Of a stretch of DNA of 43,481 bases, positions 24,384 through 30,784 are shown piece by piece; the first letter of the stretch is position 1; each line of letters begins with the position of its first letter. The stretch comes from Clostridia bacterium (lineage in GTDB: Bacteria > Bacillota > Clostridia > Christensenellales > Pumilibacteraceae), in contig CAAGAW010000024.1 in assembly GCA_900767465.1 (NCBI GenBank), forward strand, positions 1 to 43,481, in the 5' to 3' direction. The notes beneath the pieces were generated by a model. That model was not told the origin of the DNA. It saw only the letters and a list, made by a program, of their open reading frames with translations, and ran no database searches. The translations under genes were made by a program, and so were the position numbers.

Positions 24384-24645
24384 GGTTTACGTTTTTATCC
24401 CGCGGAGCAACGATTGCGTAACTTGGCGAAATAAGAAAAAGAAAGGCAGGCGCAACGTCGTACGATTCGGGCGATCCGGATCTTTGGAATTGCCGGCGAA
24501 GTGCATCGAAAAAACGTACGACTATAACGCCACGCGCCCGTACGACAAACCGAAAAAGATACTTAAGTCGCCCGAACTCAAAAACGCAAATACGTATAAG
24601 AAAAAACACGACCTTGCGGGGTCGTATTTTCTTATACTTTCGTAA
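24382..24645 (+). CDS. Doubtful ORF or gene remnant with coding-like codons
   Basis: The frame has no ATG or GTG, only a TTG at 24382 with no ribosome site. Yet from about 24440 to 24600 its codons (TAC GAC, AAC, CTC AAA AAC) follow those of the true genes, reading ELPAKCIEKTYDYNATRPYD and more Lys-rich sequence. It runs into the hairpin at 24594. It could be the stump of a gene that lost its start. I do not recognise a family. Nothing else is seen in 24384-24593. Confidence 0.25.
   Translation: MVYVFIPRSNDCVTWRNKKKKGRRNVVRFGRSGSLELPAKCIEKTYDYNATRPYDKPKKILKSPELKNANTYKKKHDLAGSYFLILS
24594..24640. terminator. Long bidirectional hairpin terminator downstream of spoIIID
   Basis: GTATAAGAAAA (from 24594) pairs with TTTTCTTATAC (to 24637), with ACGACC/GGGGTCGT inside and loop TTGC. 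It ends 8 nt after the spoIIID stop on the minus strand. Confidence 0.7.
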
Positions 24646-24647
24646 TT

Positions 24648-24902
24648 TCAGTCGCGGCGGCGAAGATATTTGTTTTTCGTGGCGTTGCCGCCTCGTATAT
24701 GCCGTTCGGCAAGGTTAAAATCGAGAATTTTTTTCACTTCGCGCCACAGATCCGCGTTTACGTATTTAAGCCGCTCGGAAACGTCCTTATGCACGGTGCT
24801 TTTGCTTACGTCGAACGCCGTCGCCGTTTCGCGCACGGTCGCGCCCGTACAGAGGATATGTTCCGCTTCTTCCAGCGTTCTCTTTACGATACTCTCTTTC
24901 AT
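24648..24902 (-). CDS. spoIIID: Sporulation transcription regulator SpoIIID
   Basis: An 84-residue DNA-binding regulator of mother-cell genes during endospore formation. The HTH is ATVRETATAFDVSKSTVHKDVSERL, given here as family signature within residues 20-45, followed by LWREVKKILDFNLAERHIRGG.AT, all typical of SpoIIID. AAGGAAG 8 nt upstream sets ATG at 24902. The presence of SpoIIID means the organism very probably sporulates or descends from spore formers. A sigma-E-like promoter lies upstream. Confidence 0.95.
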   Translation of the reverse strand: MKESIVKRTLEEAEHILCTGATVRETATAFDVSKSTVHKDVSERLKYVNADLWREVKKILDFNLAERHIRGGNATKNKYLRRRD

Positions 24903-24933
24903 TTTCACGCTTCCTTGATTAAGTCTGTATTTT

Positions 24934-24963
24934 ATCTTATGTCCGCTTCGGGCGGGATATGAC
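24934..24963 (-). promoter_or_regulatory. Putative sigma-E promoter of spoIIID
   Basis: On the minus strand GTCATAT (24963-24957) is followed after 16 nt from the ATA by CATAAGAT (24941-24934), close to the sigma-E pattern ATA-N16-CATACAAT. spoIIID is a sigma-E gene in Bacillus. Confidence 0.5.
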
Positions 24964-25047
24964 AAAAAACGCGCGTTCTCCGACGTTCCGATTAAACGCT
25001 TACTGTTTATTCGGCGGCAGGTTTTGTCCGAAAACGCCTCAAAACGG

Positions 25048-25076
25048 TTGATTTTCGGGAGGCGGAAGTTTATAAT
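25048..25076 (+). promoter_or_regulatory. Promoter of the GNAT gene
   Basis: TTGATT at 25048-25053, 17-nt spacer, TATAAT at 25071-25076. Confidence 0.8.
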
Positions 25077-25119
25077 ATAGTAAAGCGTCGACGGCGCAAC
25101 CGACGAGGAGACGGATACG

Positions 25120-25584
25120 ATGACGATAAGAAGAGCGAAAAACAATGATATCGAAGCGATAACGAACCTTCTCGGACAGGTGCTGGAGATTCACGCGGAG
25201 CTTCGCCCCGACGTTTTTATTCACGGAACGACGAAATACACCCGCGCCGAACTCGAAGAAAAGATCGGTAACGACGGCGCGCCGATTTTCGTAGCCGAGG
25301 ACGACGGAAAAGTCGAGGGATACGCGTTTTGCGTTATCGAGGATCACGCGGCGACCGCGAATACCCGCGCGACGAAAACGCTTTACGTAGACGACCTTTG
25401 CGTGGACGGAAGTTGTCGCGGCAAACACGTCGGAAAAACTCTTTACGACTACGTTATTGCGTTCGCGAAGAGTATCGGGTGTTATAACGTGACCCTCAAC
25501 GTGTGGGAGGGCAACGAAGCGCGGCGGTTCTACGAGAAAATGGGTATGAAAGCGCGCAAAACCATGATGGAAACGGTGCTTTAA
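25120..25584 (+). CDS. GNAT-family N-acetyltransferase
   Basis: A 154-residue GNAT enzyme that moves an acetyl group from acetyl-CoA to an amine. Motif A is VDDLCVDGSCRGKHVGKTLYD, within residues 90-110 (C99-R-G-K-H-V-G), and motif B is NVTLNVWEGNEARRFYEKMGM. GAGGAG at 25104-25109 precedes ATG 25120. It has its own promoter, divergent from spoIIID. The substrate cannot be told; the WEGN..A..FYEKMGM ending is common to RimI-like and small-molecule GNATs. Confidence 0.88.
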   Translation: MTIRRAKNNDIEAITNLLGQVLEIHAELRPDVFIHGTTKYTRAELEEKIGNDGAPIFVAEDDGKVEGYAFCVIEDHAATANTRATKTLYVDDLCVDGSCRGKHVGKTLYDYVIAFAKSIGCYNVTLNVWEGNEARRFYEKMGMKARKTMMETVL

Positions 25585-25605
25585 TCTTTTTTTAATGCAG
25601 AATAA

Positions 25606-25634
25606 TTGATTTTTTAATCTGTATATTGTATAAT
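25606..25634 (+). promoter_or_regulatory. Promoter of the YdjI/YdjG-like operon
   Basis: TTGATT at 25606-25611, 17-nt spacer, TATAAT at 25629-25634. This is a sigma-A, not a sigma-W, pattern. Confidence 0.8.
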
Positions 25635-25667
25635 CTATGATGTAAAACCTAACAAGGAGAAGAGAAA

Positions 25668-26753
25668 ATGGGATTACTTAAAAATATCGAGTGGACGGAC
25701 GACAGCAAAAACACCATCGTCTACAAGGTTGACATGCGCAACGACTACGTGTCGAAGGGATCGGTGCTTACCGTGCGCGACTCGCAGGCGTGCATTTTTG
25801 CGCACAAGGGCAAGATGGCGGACGTTTTCCTGCCGGGGTATTACAAACTCGACACGGATTCGATACCTATTCTTACCACGCTTATGAGCTGGAAGTATGG
25901 TTTTCAGAACCCCTTCCGTTCGGACATTTACTTCGTCAACACCAAGCAGTTCACCGGTTTTAAGTGGGGAACGGCAAACCCCATCATTATCCGCGACAAA
26001 GATTACGGCGCGGTACGCGTGCGCGGCTACGGAAGTTATTCGTTCCGCGTAACCGATCCGTTTGTGTTTATGCAAGAGCTTTCCGGCACGAATTCGTCGT
26101 TTACCACGCAGGATATCACCGAATACCTTAAATCGGTCGTCGTTTCCGGAATTTCGGACGCGATCGGCGAGTGCAAGATTCCCGTACTCGACATGGCGGG
26201 CAACCTTATCGAACTCGGAGACATGGTGCTCAAATCCATGCAGCCCACCTTCAATTCGCTCGGTCTCGAACTTACCAAATTCGTGTTCGAGAACTTCTCG
26301 ATGCCCAAAGAACTCGAAGAAGCGCTCGACAAGAACGCGACTCTCGGAATCATGCGCGGCAATCTCGACGCGTATACCCAGATGGCTCAGGCGGACGCCC
26401 TTAAAGAGGCGGCGAAGAACCCCGGAATGGCGGGTTCGGCAATGGGCGCGGGCATGGGGTTCGGAATGGGTCAGGCTTTTTCGAATATGTATTCGGCAAA
26501 TAACGCCAACAAGCCCGCCGAAGAAAAAACCGCTTGCCCCAAATGCGGCGCGAAGGTTTCGGCGAAGGCGAAATTCTGCCCCGAATGCGGCGCGGCAATG
26601 GGTCTTACCTGCCCTAAGTGCGGCGCACCCGTAAAACAGGGCGCGAAATTCTGCCCCGAATGCGGCGAAAAACTTACGGCGGCTTGCCCCAAGTGCGGCG
26701 CGAGCGTAAAACCCGGCGCGAAATTCTGCCCCGAATGCGGCGAAAAACTTTAA
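25668..26753 (+). CDS. SPFH-domain protein with C-terminal zinc ribbons, YdjI-like
   Basis: A 361-residue relative of B. subtilis YdjI, a soluble SPFH protein of a membrane-stress operon that partners with PspA. The SPFH core covers about 20-235 (RDSQACIFAHKGKMADVF, GSYSFRVTDPFVFM, LGLELTKFVFENFSMPKELEEALDK). A Gly/Met-rich hinge (GMAGSAMGAGMGFGMGQAF) follows. Three near-identical double-Cys units CPKCGA...FCPECG fill about 287-361; these can form two or three zinc ribbons and may bind membrane or partner proteins. It is first in a four-gene operon and 9 nt before the YdjG-like gene. Confidence 0.85.
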   Translation: MGLLKNIEWTDDSKNTIVYKVDMRNDYVSKGSVLTVRDSQACIFAHKGKMADVFLPGYYKLDTDSIPILTTLMSWKYGFQNPFRSDIYFVNTKQFTGFKWGTANPIIIRDKDYGAVRVRGYGSYSFRVTDPFVFMQELSGTNSSFTTQDITEYLKSVVVSGISDAIGECKIPVLDMAGNLIELGDMVLKSMQPTFNSLGLELTKFVFENFSMPKELEEALDKNATLGIMRGNLDAYTQMAQADALKEAAKNPGMAGSAMGAGMGFGMGQAFSNMYSANNANKPAEEKTACPKCGAKVSAKAKFCPECGAAMGLTCPKCGAPVKQGAKFCPECGEKLTAACPKCGASVKPGAKFCPECGEKL

Positions 26754-26762
26754 GGAACGATT

Positions 26763-27863
26763 ATGTCCGATGATCAGAACAACGTTTCCTCCGGGTACGA
26801 AACCGGACGCGAAATAGAGACTAACGTCGAGAAATGCCCGTCGTGCGGAGGCAATATGGTTTATTCGCCCGCGCGCGGCGCGCTCGAATGTCCGTATTGC
26901 GGAACGATCCGCGAGATAAAGGCGAATAACGCGACCGAGCAGGAGTTTACCAAACTACTCGAAGAGAACAATTCGTGGTCGGACGAAACTCACGTTTTCC
27001 GTTGCGAAAACTGCGGCGCGACTACGATTCTCGACGCGAACGAAATCAGTAAACGTTGCCCGTTCTGCGGCGCGAGCCACGTCGTCGAAACCAAGGAGAT
27101 GTGCGGAATAAAGCCCAACGCCGTCGTGCCGTTCGTGCTTACCGCCGAAGAGGCGTGCGAAAAGTTCAAAACGTGGGTAAAGAAAAAGTTTTTCGTACCC
27201 CGTAAGTTCAAAAAAGAGGTAAAAGCGGACGAAATAGGCGGAGTTTACAATCCCGCGTTCTCGTTCGACACCTCAACGTTTTCGACTTACAGCGGACGAC
27301 TTGGAAAACGCTACACCGAAACTCGCACGGTAAACGGCAAAACGGTTACCGAAACCAAGGTTAAATATTTCCCCGTGAGCGGCGATTATTCGTGTTTTTT
27401 CGACGACGTGCTTATTCAGGCGTCGGACGCGATCAGTCAGAAAAACGTGGACGCCATGCAACCGTTCGACACCAACGACAGTCGCGAATACAACAAACAG
27501 TATCTTTCGGGGTACTCGGCGAGCCGTTACACGACTTCGGGCACGGATTGCTGGGAAGTGGCAAAACAGCGCATCAAAGGGTGGGTTCGTACGGCGATAC
27601 TCGCGCGGTACGACTACGACGTTATAGACTATCTTAACGTGAACACGTCCTGCGAAAACATAACTTATAAATATCTGCTTTTGCCCGTGTACGTCGGCGC
27701 GACGAGGTGGAAAAAGAAAGTTTACAACTTCTTCGTCAACGGCAGAAACGGAAAAGTCGCCGGCAAAATGCCGTTGTCGCCGCTTAAAATACTCGGCGTG
27801 GTCGTTCTCGGGCTTGCCGTAGTCGGACTGTTTGCATACTTTTATCTTAAAAACGGAGGTTAA
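26763..27863 (+). CDS. TFIIB-type zinc-ribbon membrane protein, YdjG-like
   Basis: A 366-residue protein with two N-terminal zinc ribbons: C25/C28 with C43/C46, and C81/C84 with C99/C102. A beta-rich middle region with VVPFVLTAEEACEKFKTW, FFVPRKFK and YLPVYVGATRWKKKVYNF-like strands follows, and a single C-terminal transmembrane helix (about 342-363). This is the YdjG architecture of B. subtilis, where ydjG, ydjH and ydjI form one operon with pspA. GGAAC spaced before ATG 26763 serves as ribosome site. The ribbons face the cytosol and probably hold the SPFH partner at the membrane. Confidence 0.8.
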   Translation: MSDDQNNVSSGYETGREIETNVEKCPSCGGNMVYSPARGALECPYCGTIREIKANNATEQEFTKLLEENNSWSDETHVFRCENCGATTILDANEISKRCPFCGASHVVETKEMCGIKPNAVVPFVLTAEEACEKFKTWVKKKFFVPRKFKKEVKADEIGGVYNPAFSFDTSTFSTYSGRLGKRYTETRTVNGKTVTETKVKYFPVSGDYSCFFDDVLIQASDAISQKNVDAMQPFDTNDSREYNKQYLSGYSASRYTTSGTDCWEVAKQRIKGWVRTAILARYDYDVIDYLNVNTSCENITYKYLLLPVYVGATRWKKKVYNFFVNGRNGKVAGKMPLSPLKILGVVVLGLAVVGLFAYFYLKNGG

Positions 27864-27868
27864 AACCT

Positions 27869-28279
27869 ATGGAATGGTACGGTTGGTTGTGCGTGGCTTG
27901 CGCCGCGGCGTGCTTCGTAATGGCGGTGGTTTTCGCCGTCCGCGCGTCGTCGCTTAAAAAACTCAGAGCCGAACTCGAAAAGAAAGCGGGATCGGACAAG
28001 GTTGTGGTAAAAGACGGAGTCCGCTACACCGAACGCGAGGACGAAGGCGCGGTTACTCATAACGAAGGCGACGTCGTTCTTTCGGTCGGAAAGCCGATGA
28101 CGGCAGGTAAGGGCAAACGCCTGATGCCCGGCAAATACAAAGTTCTTTCCGCAAGCGAAGAAAAGAAGTTTAATCTTCGCGTGGGAGGAATGGTTCGCGA
28201 GTACGCTCACGGCGATGAAATCGTACTCGGCGACGGCGACGAAATCTGCGCCGTTTCGCATACGGTAATTTTACGTTAA
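27869..28279 (+). CDS. Small membrane-anchored protein of the YdjI/YdjG-like operon
   Basis: A 136-residue protein starting 5 nt after the YdjG-like gene (GGAGG at 27855-27859, inside the previous gene's end). One N-terminal transmembrane helix (about 5-27) is followed by a short coiled coil (ASSLKKLRAELEKKA) and a beta-rich soluble domain with GKPMTAGKGKRLMPGKYKVL and VREYAHGDEIVLGDGDEI, which could be an FHA-like or SH3-like fold. Family not recognised. Operon position suggests it works with the SPFH/zinc-ribbon pair at the membrane. Confidence 0.8.
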   Translation: MEWYGWLCVACAAACFVMAVVFAVRASSLKKLRAELEKKAGSDKVVVKDGVRYTEREDEGAVTHNEGDVVLSVGKPMTAGKGKRLMPGKYKVLSASEEKKFNLRVGGMVREYAHGDEIVLGDGDEICAVSHTVILR

Positions 28280-28298
28280 TCTATAAGGAGACAAAAAG

Positions 28299-28769
28299 AT
28301 GAATAAAAGATTCTTATTCGGTTTTATAATCGGCGCAGCGGCTCTTGCCGCGGCTGTATTGTGGCTTCTCAGCGTACTCGTTCCGGACACTTTCGGGTGG
28401 TTCAGCGGCGGCTGGGCGGTCGTGTTGATTTCGGGCGTCGCGGGTCTCGCGTTCGTGCTTAAAGGCGTGTGCGTCAAAGAGTCGGGCGTTCTCAAAAAAC
28501 TCAGTATTCTTATCGGCGCCGGACTTCTGATAATTTGTTTTATCCAACTTGCGGTCGAACTCGCTCTTCCGAAAAACGCAATCGCGCCCATTATCACCGT
28601 TATCGTCGTCGCCGCGCTTTTGCTCGGTTACGTCGTGGTCGGCGGAAAGAAATGGGATTCGGGAGACAACCAGAAAGTAGGCTACAAGAACTACTATCAG
28701 CGTAAAGCCGAAGAGGAAAAGAAAGCCGCCGAAGCCGCAAAAGAAGCGGAAAAGGCAAACAAAGACTAA
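28299..28769 (+). CDS. Four-helix membrane protein of the YdjI/YdjG-like operon
   Basis: A 156-residue protein with four hydrophobic segments (about 5-27, 34-55, 65-88, 92-113) and a charged, probably helical C-terminal tail rich in Lys, Glu and Ala (EEEKKAAEAAKEAEKA). AAGGAG at 28285-28290 precedes ATG 28299. It ends the operon; a terminator follows. No family is recognised. It may supply the membrane platform for the preceding proteins. Confidence 0.8.
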   Translation: MNKRFLFGFIIGAAALAAAVLWLLSVLVPDTFGWFSGGWAVVLISGVAGLAFVLKGVCVKESGVLKKLSILIGAGLLIICFIQLAVELALPKNAIAPIITVIVVAALLLGYVVVGGKKWDSGDNQKVGYKNYYQRKAEEEKKAAEAAKEAEKANKD

Positions 28770-28803
28770 TTGCCTCGTCGCAAAAACTAATATACGGTAT
28801 AAA

Positions 28804-28843
28804 GAAAAACGGTTCTCTCACGCGAGGGAACCGTTTTTTTTGC
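28804..28843. terminator. Bidirectional terminator at the convergent ends
   Basis: AAAAACGGTTCTCTC pairs with GAGGGAACCGTTTTTTTT around loop ACGC. It serves the membrane operon on plus and the PRC-barrel-like gene on minus. Confidence 0.85.
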
Positions 28844-28859
28844 CGTGTTGTTTTCCGTT

Positions 28860-29885
28860 TTATTTCGAGTACAGAGCGAGAAGAACGAGTTTGCCCGTTG
28901 CTTTCGACAGCGTGTCGGCAGTCAGAGTTTCGCCTTCGGAAACGATCACGCCTCCGTCGTCGGCAAGGATCGTTCGCGTGGCGGTTTTGCCGATCAGAAA
29001 CGAATATCCCGTATTGTCTGCCGCACCCGGGCGCGGCGTTCGGGTAACGGTTACGTCGGCGCGCGGCGGAAGCATTACGGACGAGCGGACGGGCGGCGCG
29101 TACGCGGCGGCACGCGCGACGTTTCCGGATTCCGCCGTTACCGTCGCTGCCGGCAGGATCACGGGCTTTACGATCGGCTTTTCAGGCTCGTCATTGCTTT
29201 TGCCGGGTAAAGCGGGTTCGTCGCTATCCGTCGGCTCGTTGTCCGGTTTAGCGGCGGCGGGCGCGGGGAAAGCCGAAACTTTCGCCTCGGCGCGCGGTTT
29301 CTCCGTTATCTCCGCGGTTGTTTCCGCCGTTTTTGCGGATTCGTCCGGATAAGGTTCGGGCGGCGAAACCGGTTCGACCGAAGATAACGCGATGGTAACC
29401 GTCCGCTCGTCCTTAATCTTCGGCACGCGGCTTTTGGGCGGAACGACGCGGTACTTTTCGTCCGATCCGGAAAGAATAACGATCTCGTCCGAAAGCGAAA
29501 CGAGCCGCGAAGACGGAAAGGACGCGCCGCCCGCAACGAAAGAGGTAATCGCTCCGTTTTCGGTTTCTACCGCTTCGAGCGCGCCCGAAAACTTGCCGTC
29601 CGGAGTATAACATTCCCCGCCGAGCGGTAGTCTTTTCAGACCTCCCGGCAGCGAAAACCTGCCTTTCAGCGCGGATCGGTTTTTAATCGTTACCGCGTCC
29701 GAAAAGCCGACGACGGCGGCGGGCGGGAAATACAGTTCTTCGGCGTCGTTGCCGTTCGTTTTTATTCCGAAAAATCGGATTTTTCTCGATTTTCCGTCGG
29801 TAAGAACGCAAAATATCTCGCCGGCGATTTCCGCTTCGTACAACAAAATCGTTTTTTTGGATAAAATATCGCTCGTAATCGTCAT
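28860..29885 (-). CDS. PRC-barrel-like protein with a Pro/Glu-rich linker
   Basis: A 341-residue protein without signal peptide. The first 145 residues look like a double PRC-barrel, as in YlmC/YmxH-type proteins (EIFCVLTDGKSRKIRFFGI, LYFPPAAVVGFSDAVTIKN). A disordered Pro/Glu/Ala/Lys linker spans about 150-240. The last 75 residues (TGYSFLIGKTATRTILADDG then V..GETLTADTLSKA) form another small domain that reads like a second PRC-type or hammerhead-like unit for a retained default value. GGAGG 5 nt upstream sets ATG 29885. The role is unknown; PRC barrels often bind ribosomes or division proteins. Confidence 0.7.
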   Translation of the reverse strand: MTITSDILSKKTILLYEAEIAGEIFCVLTDGKSRKIRFFGIKTNGNDAEELYFPPAAVVGFSDAVTIKNRSALKGRFSLPGGLKRLPLGGECYTPDGKFSGALEAVETENGAITSFVAGGASFPSSRLVSLSDEIVILSGSDEKYRVVPPKSRVPKIKDERTVTIALSSVEPVSPPEPYPDESAKTAETTAEITEKPRAEAKVSAFPAPAAAKPDNEPTDSDEPALPGKSNDEPEKPIVKPVILPAATVTAESGNVARAAAYAPPVRSSVMLPPRADVTVTRTPRPGAADNTGYSFLIGKTATRTILADDGGVIVSEGETLTADTLSKATGKLVLLALYSK

Positions 29886-29956
29886 AATTCCTCCGCTTCG
29901 GGCGGTCGCCCTTTATATAAGGTACGGAGCGGCGGCGAAGAATATGACTTAATCGG

Positions 29957-29985
29957 TTGACAAATCCGCGTTTTGAGGTTATAAT
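29957..29985 (+). promoter_or_regulatory. Promoter of the DUF1858-pth-mfd operon
   Basis: TTGACA at 29957-29962, 17-nt spacer, TATAAT at 29980-29985. This is a consensus promoter. Confidence 0.88.
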
Positions 29986-29990
29986 ACCCT

Positions 29991-30013
29991 CGAAAGTTGA
30001 GAAAAAACTTTCG
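29991..30013 (+). promoter_or_regulatory. 5' hairpin directly before the ribosome site
   Basis: CGAAAGTT (29991-29998) pairs perfectly with AACTTTCG (30006-30013), 7-nt loop. It would be the first structure of the mRNA and abuts GGGAGG at 30013-30018, so it may stabilise the 5' end. Confidence 0.45.
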
Positions 30014-30026
30014 GGAGGTAAATTTT

Positions 30027-30233
30027 ATGAAAACCATAACCAAAGATATGACGATTTTCGAAGTACTGCAACTTTGCCCCGCAATCGAACCCGTATTCAT
30101 GGAATTCGGTATGCATTGCCTTCATTGCCCCATTTCGCGCGGCGAAACGGTAGAACAGGCTGCCGAGGCTCACGGAATCGCTCTCGAAAAAATGCTCTCT
30201 CGTCTTAACGAGTTCTACGACGCAACGAAGTAA
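30027..30233 (+). CDS. DUF1858 protein (hybrid-cluster-associated disulfide redox domain)
   Basis: A 68-residue DUF1858 protein with the hallmark CLHCPISRGETVEQAAEAHGI: a CxxC pair near the middle followed by the two C-terminal helices. The domain is found alone or fused to hybrid-cluster proteins in anaerobes and is thought to take part in thiol redox chemistry. GGGAGG at 30013-30018 sets ATG 30027; the frame is open further upstream, but the start at 29997 lies in the 5' hairpin. Its TAA shares one base with the pth start (TAATG), so translation is coupled. Confidence 0.88.
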   Translation: MKTITKDMTIFEVLQLCPAIEPVFMEFGMHCLHCPISRGETVEQAAEAHGIALEKMLSRLNEFYDATK

Positions 30234-30781
30234 TGAAAATCATCGTAGGGTTGGGTAACGAGGGGAGGCAATACGCCTCGACCTTTCATAATATGGGGTT
30301 TATGGCGGCGGACAGACTTGCCGAAAAACTCGACGCGAAGTTCGACAAACGCGAATGCGAAAGCGTAATAGCCGAATGTTACCGCGGCGGCGAAAAGATA
30401 ATTATCGCCAAGCCGCTTACGTTTATGAACCTTTCGGGAGTAGCGGTAAAGCAACTTCTCAAAAAGTACAAAGCCGAGCCGAAAGACCTTCTCGTTATCT
30501 ACGACGACCTCGATTTGCCCGCCGCAAGTCTCCGCATGAGGCTGAAAGGCAGCGCGGGTACGCATAACGGCATGCGCAATATCGTTGACGAGATCGGAAC
30601 GGAAGAGTTCGTCCGCGTCCGGATCGGAATAGGCGGAAAACCCGATTATATTCCGCTCGTAAACTACGTGCTTTCCGCCGTTCCCGCTTCGATGCGCCCT
30701 TCTTACGACAAGGCGTTCGACGCGGCTGCCGATATGGCGATCGGGTTTATCGAAGGAAAAGCGAGAAATTACAGCGCGTAA
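30233..30781 (+). CDS. pth: Peptidyl-tRNA hydrolase
   Basis: Frees tRNA from peptidyl-tRNA lost by stalled ribosomes. The 182-residue protein has MKIIVGLGN, the catalytic H19 in FHNMGF, KPLTFMNLSG, LLVIYDDLDLP, GSAGTHNGMRNI and RIGIGGKP. It starts inside the stop of the DUF1858 gene and is 3 nt before mfd. The pth-mfd order is common in Bacillota. Confidence 0.96.
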   Translation: MKIIVGLGNEGRQYASTFHNMGFMAADRLAEKLDAKFDKRECESVIAECYRGGEKIIIAKPLTFMNLSGVAVKQLLKKYKAEPKDLLVIYDDLDLPAASLRMRLKGSAGTHNGMRNIVDEIGTEEFVRVRIGIGGKPDYIPLVNYVLSAVPASMRPSYDKAFDAAADMAIGFIEGKARNYSA

Positions 30782-30784
30782 AAA

